This document shows, piece by piece, positions 41,782 through 50,406 of a DNA stretch of 64,000 nt (position 1 is its first letter; each line of letters begins with the position of its first letter). The DNA is from Demequina sp. NBRC 110057 (GTDB taxonomy: Bacteria; Actinomycetota; Actinomycetes; Actinomycetales; Demequinaceae), in NCBI RefSeq assembly GCF_002090175.1, contig NZ_BBRN01000006.1, forward strand, positions 62,001 to 126,000, in the 5' to 3' direction. Both the position numbers and the translations under genes were made by a program. Under the pieces are notes generated by a model that ran no database searches, was not told the origin of the DNA, and worked only from the letters and a program-made list of their open reading frames with translations.

Positions 41782-42329
41782 GAGGCGCGCTCGATCAGGC
41801 GCGCGGACGGGGTCGCATCGGACACCTTCACTCCCTCGTGCCGCAGCAGCGCGGCCTTGTTCTCGATCCCGCCGAAGCCGTAGGACCCGAGCCTGCCGCC
41901 CGCCTGGACCACCCGGTGGCACGGGACAAAGAGCGCGACCGAGTTGGACGCGCACGCCGTGCCCACGGCGCGCGAGGCGCGCGGGCGCCCCGCCATCTCG
42001 GCGAGCTCCCCATACGAGACCGCGCGTCCGGCGGGCACAGTGCGCATCTGCGCCCAGACCTCCTGAAAGAACGGCCCACCGTCCTGCTCGACCGCGACCG
42101 TCATGAGCGCGTCGTCGTCGCCCTCGAGCCAGGCCGCCACGGCATCGGCCGCCTGGGGGATGACCCCCTCGACCCAGCCGCGCGAGGCATGCGCCTGTCC
42201 CACCTGGCGTGCCACCTGGGCGACCGGGCGAAAGTCCGCCGCCCTGATCACGCCGCCGTCGGATTCGGCCACCACGGCGAGATCGCCGAAGGGCGTCGCG
42301 TACGACGCCGCGAGGAGGGGACTCGTCAT
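41778..42329 (-). CDS. ogt: Methylated-DNA-protein cysteine methyltransferase
   Basis: A 183-residue suicide repair enzyme that moves a methyl group from O6-methylguanine (or O4-methylthymine) to its own cysteine. The active site VPCHRVVQAGG is complete, preceded by the DNA-binding AGRAVSYGELAEMAGRPRASRAVG and the arginine finger. TAGCCT (42342-42337) seven bases before ATG 42329 marks a leaderless start; an in-frame upstream start lies in the promoter. It forms an operon with the DMT exporter gene. Confidence 0.93.
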   Translation of the reverse strand: MTSPLLAASYATPFGDLAVVAESDGGVIRAADFRPVAQVARQVGQAHASRGWVEGVIPQAADAVAAWLEGDDDALMTVAVEQDGGPFFQEVWAQMRTVPAGRAVSYGELAEMAGRPRASRAVGTACASNSVALFVPCHRVVQAGGRLGSYGFGGIENKAALLRHEGVKVSDATPSARLIERAS

Positions 42330-42383
42330 GCGCGCAAGGCTACGCCCGGCCACCGACAGTGGCGGCCGGGCGCGCTACCCCCG

Positions 42384-42587
42384 TTACGCGCCCTGCTGCT
42401 GCGCCTTCAGGAGCAGCTGGTGCACCTCGGCCTCGCGGAAGCGACGGTGTCCCCCCAGCGTGCGGATCGAGGAGAGCTTGCCCACCTTCGCCCACCGCGT
42501 GACCGTCTTGGGGTCGACGCGGAAGATCGCGGCCACCTCGCTCGGCGTGAGCAGCTTCTCCTGGTCCTTGACGATGTCAGTCATCAT
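42384..42587 (-). CDS. bldC: BldC-type MerR-like DNA-binding protein
   Basis: A 67-residue winged-helix protein almost identical in layout to Streptomyces BldC: LLTPSEVAAIFRVDPKTVTRWAKVGKL, then SSIRTLGGHRRFREAEVHQLL. It has no effector or coiled-coil domain. BldC binds direct repeats cooperatively and controls development genes in Streptomyces; in unicellular actinobacteria the role is unclear. GAGGGA lies before ATG. The neighbourhood with DUF3073, purM and purF is as in Streptomyces. Confidence 0.93.
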   Translation of the reverse strand: MMTDIVKDQEKLLTPSEVAAIFRVDPKTVTRWAKVGKLSSIRTLGGHRRFREAEVHQLLLKAQQQGA

Positions 42588-42845
42588 TCGGATTCCCTCA
42601 GTCTCGATTGATGCGCCCCCTCGTTGGGGCCCTGTGCCTCGTGAGAGGGCTGACGTTCTCGATTATGACGACACTTTTGGCCGCAACTTCCGATTTTTTT
42701 GGAGCGCCTGCCCTACGGAGGTTGGCGCAACTCACACGGGAGGAGGTCGCATTCACCATGCCGCGCGTTGTAAAGTTCTACTCAGCACTCATCACGCAGG
42801 GCCCGCGAAATCCGCGCGCCCGCGACGAGCGGAAGGGGCGGCGAC

Positions 42846-43019
42846 ATGGGGCGCGGCCGTCAGAAGGCTAAGGACGCGAAGATTGCGCGTCAGCTCAAGT
42901 ACTCCAACCACGGTAGCGACATTCGCGACCTCGAGCGCGAGCTTGTGGGCCACTCTGCCGAGGAGCCCGATGAGGCCGACGACAAGTACGACCGCTGGGC
43001 GGACGACGACGAGCGTTAA
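42846..43019 (+). CDS. DUF3073 family protein, 57 aa
   Basis: A very short, highly charged protein with a basic start (MGRGRQKAKDAKIARQLKY), a middle SNHGSDIRDLERELVG and an acidic end (DDKYDRWADDDER). This is the actinobacterial DUF3073 pattern. Its role is unknown. GGAAGGGG lies before ATG. It is divergent from bldC and convergent with purM, the usual arrangement. The 258-base gap before it shows no other gene I would support. Confidence 0.88.
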   Translation: MGRGRQKAKDAKIARQLKYSNHGSDIRDLERELVGHSAEEPDEADDKYDRWADDDER

Positions 43020-43119
43020 CCGCTCGCCCGCTCTCCCCCGCGCAGTCTTCGCTCAGGCGCGCTGGCCTCACGGTCGGCGCGCTTTCGGCGTGTCATGGCG
43101 CCCTGCTCGGTGCGCGAGG

Positions 43120-43165
43120 AGTCACTGAGTGCGGGTCTTCTGCTGAAACCCCGCACTCAGCGACT
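43120..43165. terminator. Bidirectional stem-loop between DUF3073 and purM
   Basis: Sixteen positions (43120-43135 with 43150-43165) pair with one mismatch around a 14-base loop. It separates the convergent genes. Confidence 0.7.
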
Positions 43166-43186
43166 CGCGGGAAGCACTCCCGTGCG

Positions 43187-44290
43187 TTAGGCCCGGTACG
43201 CGCCGCTGAGGTGCACAGCACCACCGTCGACGCCCTTGGCGCCACGGATGGTGTCGGGCGAGGCCACGCGGCCGTCGTCCTCGGTGATGTCTCCGAGCAC
43301 CCACGCGTCCACGCCGGCCACGCGCGAGGCCGCCATGAGCGCGTCGGCGTCCTCGGGGGCCACCACGGCGACCATGCCGACGCCCATGTTCAGCGTCGAC
43401 TCCAGGTCGTTCCACGGCACGTTTCCAGCGGCCTGCACCACCGAGAACACTGCGGGAAGGTCCCAGGCGTCGCGCGCCACGTTGGCGGCGAGACCCTGCG
43501 GAAGCACGCGCGCCACGTTGGCGGCGAGCCCGCCGCCCGTGACGTGCGAGAAGGCGCGCAGGCCGGGCACGGAGGCAGCGAGCGAGACGCACAGCTGCGA
43601 GTAGATGCGGGTGGGCTCGAGGAGCTCCTCGCCCACGGTGCGGCCCAGCTCGTCAAGGCGCGTCTCGAGCGACCAGCCGGCGTGGGAGACCACGCGACGC
43701 ACGAGCGAGTAGCCATTCGAGTGGAGGCCGGACGATGCCATGGCGACCACCACGTCGCCGGACCTGACGCGCTCGGCGCCCAGGACATCGGCTGCCTCCA
43801 CGACGCCGACGGCCGCGCCGGCCACGTCGTAGTCGTCCTCGTCCATGACGCCGGGGTGCTCGGCGGTCTCGCCGCCCACGAGCGCCACGCCGGCCATCTC
43901 GCAGCCCTCGGCGATGCCGCGGACGATGTCGGCGATGCGCTCTGGCACCACCTTGCCGCAGGCGATGTAGTCGGTCATGACGAGGGGCTTGGCGCCGCAC
44001 ACCACGATGTCGTCGACCACCATCGCGACCAGGTCCTGGCCGATGGTGTCGTGGACGTCGAGCGCGCGGGCGATCACGATCTTGGTGCCCACGCCGTCGG
44101 TCGAGGACGCGAGCAGCGGGCGATCGTACGCCTTCAGCGCGGAGGCGTCGAAGAGGCCGGCGAACGCACCCACTCCCCCGAGCACCTCAGGGCCATGGGT
44201 GCGCGCCACGGCGGACTTCATCAGCTCGACGGCCTTGTCGCCCGCCTCGGTGTCGACGCCGGCGCCGGCATAGGTGATGGGCTCGGTCAC
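43187..44290 (-). CDS. purM: Phosphoribosylformylglycinamidine cyclo-ligase (AIR synthetase)
   Basis: A 367-residue enzyme for the fifth step of purine synthesis, closing the imidazole ring of AIR with ATP. SYxxAGVD-like ITYAGAGVDTEAGD at the start, LLASSTDGVGTKI, MVVDDIVVCGAKPL and VALVGGETAEHPG, then SSGLHSNGYSLVR and HVTGGGLAANVARVLP are the family blocks. The start is GTG at 44290 with GGAGGT upstream; it overlaps the stop of purF by GTGA. Co-transcribed with purF. Confidence 0.95.
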   Translation of the reverse strand: MTEPITYAGAGVDTEAGDKAVELMKSAVARTHGPEVLGGVGAFAGLFDASALKAYDRPLLASSTDGVGTKIVIARALDVHDTIGQDLVAMVVDDIVVCGAKPLVMTDYIACGKVVPERIADIVRGIAEGCEMAGVALVGGETAEHPGVMDEDDYDVAGAAVGVVEAADVLGAERVRSGDVVVAMASSGLHSNGYSLVRRVVSHAGWSLETRLDELGRTVGEELLEPTRIYSQLCVSLAASVPGLRAFSHVTGGGLAANVARVLPQGLAANVARDAWDLPAVFSVVQAAGNVPWNDLESTLNMGVGMVAVVAPEDADALMAASRVAGVDAWVLGDITEDDGRVASPDTIRGAKGVDGGAVHLSGAYRA

Positions 44291-45762
44291 GAGGAGACCT
44301 CCACGGCCTGGTTGAGGAGCAGGTGACGGGCGTTCACGGGCGGCTCGATGGGGTACTCGCCGGTGAAGCAGGCGGTGCACAGGCGCTCGCGCGGCTGCTC
44401 GGTGGCGGCAATCATGCCCTCCACGGAGATGTAGCCGAGCGAGTCGGCGCCCAGGTGCTCGCGGACGTCGTCCACGCCGTGGCCCACCGCGATGAGCTCG
44501 TCGCGCGTGGCGAAGTCGATGCCGTAGAAGCACGGCCATTCGATGGGCGGCGAGGAGATGCGCAGGTGCACCTCGGCAGCGCCAGCCTCGCGCAGCATGG
44601 CGACGACGGCGCGCTGCGTGTTGCCGCGCACGATCGAGTCGTCGACGACGACGAGGCGCTTGCCCTCGATCTGCTCGCGCAGCGGGTTGAGCTTGAGGCG
44701 GATGCCCAACTGGCGCAGGGTCTGCGACGGCTGAATGAAGGTGCGGCCCACGTAGGCGTTCTTCACGAGGCCAAGGCCGAACGGGATGCCGGACTCCTGC
44801 GCGAAGCCGACGGCCGCGGGGGTGCCGGACTCGGGGGTCGGCATCACCATGTCCGCCTCGACGGGGTACTCGCGCGCCAGCTGGCGGCCCATCTCGACTC
44901 GGCTCGCGTGCACGGAGCGGCCGGCGATCTTGGTGTCGGGCCTCGCCAGGTACACGTACTCGAAGACGCAGCCCTTGGGAGCGGCCGGGGCGAAGCGCTG
45001 GGAGTGGACGCCGTCGGCATTGATGGTGAGGAACTCGCCGGGCTCGACCTCGCGCTCCTGCACCGCGCCGACGATGTCGAGCGCGGCGGTCTCGGAGGCG
45101 ACGACCCAGCCGCCGGAGGGCATGCGGCCCAGCACCAGCGGGCGCACGCCCTGCGGGTCACGCGCCGCGTACAGCGTGTCCTCGTCCATGAAGACCAGGG
45201 AGAACGCGCCCTCGACGTGGGGAAGCAGCTCGATCGCGGTCTCGGTGATGGTGTCGTGCTCGTCCCAGCCGAGCAGCGCGGTGAGGATCGCGGTGTCGGT
45301 GCAGCCGCCGCCGTGCATCTCCTCGCGACGCTCGTGGCCCAGGCGCTCCGCGACCAGCTCGAGGAGCCGATGCGTGTTGGTCAGGTTGCCGTTGTGGCCG
45401 AGCGCGACGGTGCCGTTCTTGGTGGGGCCGAGCGTGGGCTGCGCGTTGGCCCACGTGGACGCGCCGGCAGTCGAGTAGCGCGCGTGACCCACGGCCATGT
45501 GGCCGGTCAGTGCCTCGAGCGCGGCCTCGTCGAACACCTGGGATACGAGTCCCATGTCCTTGTAGACGAGGATCTTGTCGCCGTCGGAGGTCGCGATGCC
45601 CGCGGACTCCTGGCCGCGGTGCTGCAGCGCGTAGAGGCCGAAGTAGGTGAGCTTCGCCACCTCTTCACCGGGGGCGTAGACGCCGAAGACGCCACAGGCG
45701 TCCTGCGGCCCCTTTTCGCCGGGGAGCAGGTCGTGAGAGAGTCGGCCATCGCCGCGGGCCAT
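44287..45762 (-). CDS. purF: Amidophosphoribosyltransferase
   Basis: A 491-residue enzyme that commits PRPP to purine synthesis. The N-terminal nucleophile cysteine is Cys23 (DACGVFGVY), so a 22-residue propeptide must be removed. The PRPP motif VVVDDSIVRGNT is in the second half. Cysteines in KGCVFEYVY, WPCFYGIDF and LCTACF are those that hold the 4Fe-4S cluster in the Bacillus type, making this the oxygen-sensitive, iron-sulfur form. AGGAGGA precedes ATG 45762. Confidence 0.96.
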   Translation of the reverse strand: MARGDGRLSHDLLPGEKGPQDACGVFGVYAPGEEVAKLTYFGLYALQHRGQESAGIATSDGDKILVYKDMGLVSQVFDEAALEALTGHMAVGHARYSTAGASTWANAQPTLGPTKNGTVALGHNGNLTNTHRLLELVAERLGHERREEMHGGGCTDTAILTALLGWDEHDTITETAIELLPHVEGAFSLVFMDEDTLYAARDPQGVRPLVLGRMPSGGWVVASETAALDIVGAVQEREVEPGEFLTINADGVHSQRFAPAAPKGCVFEYVYLARPDTKIAGRSVHASRVEMGRQLAREYPVEADMVMPTPESGTPAAVGFAQESGIPFGLGLVKNAYVGRTFIQPSQTLRQLGIRLKLNPLREQIEGKRLVVVDDSIVRGNTQRAVVAMLREAGAAEVHLRISSPPIEWPCFYGIDFATRDELIAVGHGVDDVREHLGADSLGYISVEGMIAATEQPRERLCTACFTGEYPIEPPVNARHLLLNQAVEVSS

Positions 45763-45831
45763 CAGCAGTCCTCCTGGGGGCGGGAGATCACCGGATAAGT
45801 GTCCCACATGGCCGATGCCCGCTTGCCCGGG

Positions 45832-46185
45832 TCAGGACCCCTGCGGCTCGCCGTCCGCGGCCCGGCGCTCCTCGGCCTCCTTCATGGCCTTCAGTTCGCG
45901 CGGGGTGCTGCGGTCGAGCAGGACGGCGGTGACGCCGCCGATGACCACTCCGAGCACCGCGAAGCCGCTCGCCACGAGCAGCGCGACGGTGCCGCGGCCC
46001 ACTCCCGTCGAGTTGGGAAGCAGGAAGCCGCACAGCAGCCCGGCCACCGCGCCGACGATCACGCCGGTGGTGATGAACGCCGCGAACTTGGGAGCCCGGC
46101 GCACCGAGGCGGGGATGACCTGACGGTCGGCCGCGTCGAAGTCTGCCGGCTCGGCGGGTTCGGGGGAAGGCTGCTGCTCGCTCAC
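45832..46185 (-). CDS. Two-helix membrane protein next to purF, unknown
   Basis: A 117-residue protein: a hydrophilic Pro/Glu-rich N-terminus (about 30 residues), two hydrophobic segments (FAAFITTGVIVGAVAGLLCGF and ALLVASGFAVLGVVIGGVTAV) and a charged tail. No known domain. The start is GTG at 46185, set by TACACT (46198-46193) seven bases upstream, a leaderless layout. Small membrane genes of this shape are common upstream of purF in actinobacteria, but the role is unknown. Confidence 0.7.
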   Translation of the reverse strand: MSEQQPSPEPAEPADFDAADRQVIPASVRRAPKFAAFITTGVIVGAVAGLLCGFLLPNSTGVGRGTVALLVASGFAVLGVVIGGVTAVLLDRSTPRELKAMKEAEERRAADGEPQGS

Positions 46186-46203
46186 GCGGACCAGTGTAGG
46201 CGG

Positions 46204-46253
46204 GGCCGATGCGGGGGCCGGGCTTCGTACGAGGCCCGGCCGCCGCATCGGCC
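46204..46253 (-). terminator. Terminator of the CUT1 importer, built from two nonamers
   Basis: GGCCGATGCGG (46204-46214) pairs with CCGCATCGGCC, and an inner GC stem continues to a loop around TTCGTACGA. The two outer arms are inverted copies of the repeated nonamer. It is six bases from the permease stop. Confidence 0.7.
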
Positions 46254-46258
46254 GCCTG

Positions 46259-47200
46259 CTATCCCTTGGTCGAGCCGGCCAGGAGGCCGCGCACGAAGTA
46301 GCGCTGCAGCGAGAAGAACACGATGAGCGGGATGATCATCGAGATGAACGCCGCCGGCGGCACCAGGTACGCGTACTGGCCGTAGTCGCCCGCGAGGTTG
46401 GAGATGGGGTACGTCAGCGGGTACGTGTTGGCGGAGCCGAAGACCGCCGAGACCAGCAGGTCGTTCCACACCCACAGGAACTGGAAGATCGCGAGGGACG
46501 CGACCGCCGGCAGCGACAGCGGGATGATGATGCGGAAGAACATCTGCGTGTGGCTCGCGCCGTCCACGCGCGCGGCCTCGAGGACCTCACGCGGGATATG
46601 GCTGACGAAGTTGTGCAGCAGGAACACCGACAGCGGCAGCGCGAAGATGGTGTGCGCGATCCACACGCCGGAGAACTCCCCCGCCAGCCCCAGGTTCTCG
46701 GGTCCCAGGATGCGCAGCAGCGGGATGAGGGCCAGCTGCAGCGGCACCACCTGGAGGGCGAAGATCAGCACGAACAGGAAGTTCGAGCCCTTGAAGGGGA
46801 TCCACGCGAACGCGTAGGCGGCCATGAGGCCGAGCACCACGGGGAACACCACCGCGGGGACGGTGACGACGATCGAGTTGAAGACGTACTCGAGTAGCGG
46901 CGGGGCCGTCGAGTTGTCGCCGAACGAGTCGAACAGCACCTGGTTGAAGTTGGCGAAGGTGAGGCCACCGTCAGCCAGCACCGTCCACCAGGCGTCGGTG
47001 CGGTAGCGGTCGCCGGGGATCAGCGACGTCATGAACAGCGCGACGGTGGGGATGGTCCACACGACGGCGATGATGATGGCCGCGGCGGTGGCCCAGGGGC
47101 TGGACAGCCGCTCCTTGGCCTTGGCGGCGCGGTCCTTGCTCCTGGCCGCGGGAGTGGTCTCGTCCTTGACCGGCAGGTCGGCGGGCTCGGTGAGGCTCAT
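46259..47200 (-). CDS. CUT1 sugar ABC importer permease (MalG type)
   Basis: A 313-residue permease with six membrane segments after a hydrophilic 35-residue N-terminus. The coupling motif EAARVDGASHTQMFFRIIIPLSLP (E-A-A-x-x-D-G-A) is complete. With the MalF-type partner it forms the channel for an oligosaccharide. The start ATG overlaps the stop of the partner gene by one base (TGATG). Last gene of a three-gene operon. No ATPase is encoded here, so a shared MsiK-like ATPase from elsewhere is likely. Confidence 0.92.
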   Translation of the reverse strand: MSLTEPADLPVKDETTPAARSKDRAAKAKERLSSPWATAAAIIIAVVWTIPTVALFMTSLIPGDRYRTDAWWTVLADGGLTFANFNQVLFDSFGDNSTAPPLLEYVFNSIVVTVPAVVFPVVLGLMAAYAFAWIPFKGSNFLFVLIFALQVVPLQLALIPLLRILGPENLGLAGEFSGVWIAHTIFALPLSVFLLHNFVSHIPREVLEAARVDGASHTQMFFRIIIPLSLPAVASLAIFQFLWVWNDLLVSAVFGSANTYPLTYPISNLAGDYGQYAYLVPPAAFISMIIPLIVFFSLQRYFVRGLLAGSTKG

Positions 47201-48270
47201 CAGTGGGTCTCCTTCACCTTGTTGAGCGATCGCACGTTGTAGATCACGACCGGGATGACGAAGATGAACAGGATCACGGCGAGCGCGGCGCCTAGCGCCT
47301 CGCGGCCCTCGACGAAGCTCAGCACGTACATGCGGTTGGCGACCACGTCGGTGGCGTCGCGTCCCTGCGTGACGGTGCGGACGATGTCGTAGACCTTGAG
47401 CGCCATGATCGTGATCGTGGTGAGCACCACGACGATCGTGGAGCGGATCGACGGGATGGTGATCTTCCAGAACTGCTGCCAGGCGTTGGCGCCGTCGAGC
47501 GAGGCTGCCTCGTTCATCTCCTGCGGCACGCCCTTGATGGCGGCGGACAGGATGACCATGGCGAATCCTGTCTGGATCCACACCAGGATGATGATCAGCC
47601 AGAACGTGTTCCACGGGTTGTCGCGCAGGAAGTTGTAGGGGTCCATGCCGAACAGCTCGCGCAGGGCGTTGAGCATTCCCGTCTGGGTGCCCACTTGGTT
47701 GTAGTCGTACATGATGTTTCCCCAGATGACCGAGGCACCCACGAGCGAGATCGCCATGGGCATGAACACCAGCGACTTGAGGACCTTCTCGCCCTTGGCC
47801 TTGTCGATGAAGACGGCGTAGGCGAGGCCGAACCCGGTGGACAACAGCGGCACCAGGATCATCCACACGAAGGTGTTGAGGATGGTGCGCAGGGTGCCGG
47901 GGTCGGAGAACGCAAAGCGGTAGTTGTCGAGCCCCACGAAGGACATCGCCGTGGTGTAGATGCCGGTGTCGGGGTCGGGCTCATTGCTGATCTCGTTGAA
48001 CGACAGCCATGCGGTGTCGACCGCGGGGTAGACGAGGCCCACGCCCAGCAGGATCAGCACGGGCGCGATCAGCACCACCAGCTGAACCTTGTCCTTCGCC
48101 TTGCCCTTGATGAGATCGGCGCCGAACATGACGAGCGCGACGATCGCGATGAACGCGACGATCGCGATGGCACCGAAGAGCAGGTTCTTGCCCTGGGAGG
48201 CCCAGAAGTCGGCCCCCAGGTCAGCGGCGGGAAGCCTCAGCCCCGCCGCGATCACATCCGTCGACCCCAT
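47200..48270 (-). CDS. CUT1 sugar ABC importer permease (MalF type)
   Basis: A 356-residue permease with eight hydrophobic segments: two extra at the N-terminus (residues about 30-50 and 60-90) and six in the transport core. The coupling motif EAASLDGANAWQQFWKITIPSI is complete. Its N-terminus is longer than in most MalF-type permeases of Gram-positive bacteria, and lies ahead of the extracellular loop DTAWLSFNEI. It pairs with the MalG-type protein. Confidence 0.92.
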   Translation of the reverse strand: MGSTDVIAAGLRLPAADLGADFWASQGKNLLFGAIAIVAFIAIVALVMFGADLIKGKAKDKVQLVVLIAPVLILLGVGLVYPAVDTAWLSFNEISNEPDPDTGIYTTAMSFVGLDNYRFAFSDPGTLRTILNTFVWMILVPLLSTGFGLAYAVFIDKAKGEKVLKSLVFMPMAISLVGASVIWGNIMYDYNQVGTQTGMLNALRELFGMDPYNFLRDNPWNTFWLIIILVWIQTGFAMVILSAAIKGVPQEMNEAASLDGANAWQQFWKITIPSIRSTIVVVLTTITIMALKVYDIVRTVTQGRDATDVVANRMYVLSFVEGREALGAALAVILFIFVIPVVIYNVRSLNKVKETH

Positions 48271-48298
48271 CGTCGACTCCTTCCGTCGGGTGGACGAA

Positions 48299-48335
48299 CC
48301 CGGTGGGGACCCGCGGTCAGCGGGCCCCCACCGGG
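48299..48335 (-). terminator. Intra-operon GC hairpin after the binding-protein gene
   Basis: A stem of about 16 positions with one mismatch (CCCGGTGGGG with CCCCACCGGG, continued by CCCGC/GCGGG), loop 5, between the binding-protein stop and the first permease start. Confidence 0.65.
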
Positions 48336-48346
48336 CGTGTCAGCGA

Positions 48347-49720
48347 TTACGGCCAGGCGTTGTCGATGTCGGTGAGCACCGAGTCGAGCGACGAGCCGCC
48401 CACGTAGTCGTTCATCCCCGTCCAGAAGGCGGACGAGCCGACCTCGGCCGGCATGAGGTCGGAGGCGTCGAAGCGGAACGTGGTGTCCTCGCCCTGCAGG
48501 ATCTCGATCGACGCCTGTCCGATGGGGCTGGAGGCGTTGGCGGGGTCGAGGCCCTTGTTGGCCGAGATCACGCCGCCGATGGAGACGCGCTCGTTGGCCC
48601 AGGTGTCCGAGGACAGGAAGGCCTGGAGCGCCTGCGTCTCCTCCTTGTCGTTGAACGCGGCGACGAACTCGCCACCACCGGTGACGGCGGCGCCGTCGTC
48701 GGCGTTCACGTTCGGCGTGAGGAAGGCCCAGATGTCGCCGTCCTCGGCCACCGTGGTGCCCTCGGGCCACTGCGCCTCGTAGAAGGAGGCCTGGTGGTGC
48801 AGCGAGCAGTTGCCCTCGAGGATCTGGAGTCCGGCCTCCTGGAAGGCAGTGTCCACGATCGAGGCCGCGTCACCGAGACCACCGTTGATGTAGTCAGGGT
48901 TGGTGGCGATGGCGCCGAAGGACTCGAACGCCTCCTTGATTTCCGGGTCGGAGAACTTCACGTCGCCGGCGACCCACTGGTCGTAGACGTCGGGGCCCTG
49001 CTGGCGCAGGACCAGGTCCTCGATCCAGTCGGTGCCGGGCCAGCCGGTGGCGGTGCCGGACTCGAAGCCGATGCACCACGGCTTGTACGCGTCACCCGAG
49101 CCGCCGTTGTCGGCCATGGTCTGGGTGAGGGTCATGAGCTCGTCCCACGTGGTGGGGACCTCGTAGCCGTTGTCCGAGAACTCGGTGGGCGAGTACCAGA
49201 CCCAGCCCTTCACCGAGGCCATGAGCGGGGCGGCGTAGAACGTGGTGCCGACGGTGCCGTAGTTCTTCCAGTCCTCCGACCAGAACTCGTCGACGTTGGC
49301 CTCCACTGCCTCCGGGGCAGCGACGACGGCGCCGGTGCCGACCACGCGCTGGAGCAGGCCCGGCTGCGGGATGATCGCGAGGTCCGGCGGGTTACCACCC
49401 TCGACGCGGACGTTGATCTCGGTCTCGAACTCGTCCGAGCCGTTGTAGGTCACCTCGATGCCGGTGCACTCGCGGAACTGGTCGAGCGACTGGTTGAGCT
49501 GGTCGGCCTCGACACCGGAGATGGTGCCGTAGAGCTCGACCGCCGCGCCGTCGAACGTGCCGTAGTCGGCGTAGTCCTCACAGCCGGCGGCCATGTCGCC
49601 GCCGTCGGTGGAGCCTCCCGTGGAGCCGCTCTCCTCGGGGTCGCTGTCGGACGAACAGCCCGCCAGCAGGATTCCCGAGGCCGCGAGCGCGGCGATCGGG
49701 GCGATGAAACGTCGCTTCAT
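48347..49720 (-). CDS. CUT1 sugar-binding lipoprotein
   Basis: A 457-residue lipoprotein with lipobox LAGC (Cys22), a Ser/Gly/Asp linker and an extracellular-solute-binding-protein family 1 domain. DLAIIPQPGLLQRVV and PTTWDELMTLTQTMAD are the usual blocks, and aromatic residues in KGWVWYSPTEF and TGWPGTDWIEDL could stack on sugar rings. Cysteines in AAGCEDY and FRECTG may form a disulfide. GGAGGG eight bases before ATG 49720 sets the start; an earlier GTG is too close to that site. The ligand may be a beta-galactoside or other oligosaccharide, given the LacZ-family gene downstream of the next block. Confidence 0.9.
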   Translation of the reverse strand: MKRRFIAPIAALAASGILLAGCSSDSDPEESGSTGGSTDGGDMAAGCEDYADYGTFDGAAVELYGTISGVEADQLNQSLDQFRECTGIEVTYNGSDEFETEINVRVEGGNPPDLAIIPQPGLLQRVVGTGAVVAAPEAVEANVDEFWSEDWKNYGTVGTTFYAAPLMASVKGWVWYSPTEFSDNGYEVPTTWDELMTLTQTMADNGGSGDAYKPWCIGFESGTATGWPGTDWIEDLVLRQQGPDVYDQWVAGDVKFSDPEIKEAFESFGAIATNPDYINGGLGDAASIVDTAFQEAGLQILEGNCSLHHQASFYEAQWPEGTTVAEDGDIWAFLTPNVNADDGAAVTGGGEFVAAFNDKEETQALQAFLSSDTWANERVSIGGVISANKGLDPANASSPIGQASIEILQGEDTTFRFDASDLMPAEVGSSAFWTGMNDYVGGSSLDSVLTDIDNAWP

Positions 49721-49813
49721 GGGAAGCACCCTCCTCCTCGTTGAGTGGGCTTCGACATCGACGTGCGGACGCTGCCGAAGCGGCGTTCACGAAACGAGCA
49801 ACTTTGCTCCTTC

Positions 49814-49855
49814 GCAAGCGCTTGCATGCCACATTAGGGGCGCAGGACGTGTCCT
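49814..49855 (-). promoter_or_regulatory. Promoter with LacI-type palindrome (CUT1 operon)
   Basis: Minus strand: TTGGCA near 49861-49856, 18 bases, TAATGT (49837-49832). GCAAGCGCTTGC (49814-49825), a perfect 12-base palindrome with central CG, lies over the predicted transcription start. No LacI gene is adjacent. Confidence 0.6.
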
Positions 49856-49872
49856 GCCAAGAGGCTTTCCGT

Positions 49873-49892
49873 AAGTCACCGAATCGTGACTT
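49873..49892. repeat. 20-base inverted repeat upstream of the CUT1 promoter
   Basis: AAGTCAC (49873-49879), 6 bases, GTGACTT (49886-49892), a perfect 7-base inverted repeat. It lies some 20 bases upstream of the -35 of the CUT1 promoter, an activator-like position. The 227-base gap 49721-49947 holds only this, the palindrome and the promoter. Confidence 0.45.
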
Positions 49893-49947
49893 TGCTCACG
49901 GCAGATGCCGCGGCCGGGCGGCGTCGGCCCTGGTCCGTCCGCCGTGG

Positions 49948-50379
49948 CTACTCGGCGATGAGCGGCAGCAGCGCGGACAGGTCGGAGCGCTCGCCCGACG
50001 CGTCGACGTCGCCGGCCGCCACCGCATCGGCCCATGCGAGGCGACCCGTCGCCAGCGCGAGCCACACCTCCGCGCGCATCTCGACGACCGCCGGCGGGGT
50101 GCCGCGGCGGTGCACGGGGCCCTCGATGCACTGCGTGGCGCCGAACGGCGGCACCCGCACCTCGAGCGAGTTTCCCGGGGCGCGCGCGGCGAGCTCCTCG
50201 AGGGTGAAGCGCACGGCGGTGGCGAGGGTGGGGCGGTCGATGCCGGGGGCGGCGTCGCGAGCCACTGCCGCCTCGGGGGCGTGAAGGTCGGGTTCCCTGG
50301 TGGAGCCGCGCCAGGCGTGGACGGCGGCGCGTCCCGCGTCGAAATCGATCCGGCGGCGGGGAGTCCTGGGGGTGGGCAT
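49948..50379 (-). CDS. Sterol carrier family protein
   Basis: A 143-residue protein like those annotated as sterol-carrier (SCP2-like) family next to purF and purL in many actinobacteria. A fold with LATAVRFTLEELAARAPGNSLEVRVPPFGATQCIEG is recognisable, followed by WLALATGRLAWADAVAAGDVDASGERSDL, the helix that closes SCP2 folds. SCP2-like domains bind lipids; the role in bacteria and the reason for the purine linkage are unknown. Confidence 0.8.
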   Translation of the reverse strand: MPTPRTPRRRIDFDAGRAAVHAWRGSTREPDLHAPEAAVARDAAPGIDRPTLATAVRFTLEELAARAPGNSLEVRVPPFGATQCIEGPVHRRGTPPAVVEMRAEVWLALATGRLAWADAVAAGDVDASGERSDLSALLPLIAE

Positions 50380-50406
50380 GCGTCCTAGCGTGTCACAGCG
50401 GCGCGG

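Noticed and set aside
42758-42871. A 37-codon plus-strand frame with GGAGGAGG upstream, overlapping the DUF3073 start
   Set aside because: The spacing from GGAGGAGG to ATG is long, the product is Arg-rich without a pattern, and DUF3073 has its own ribosome-binding site.
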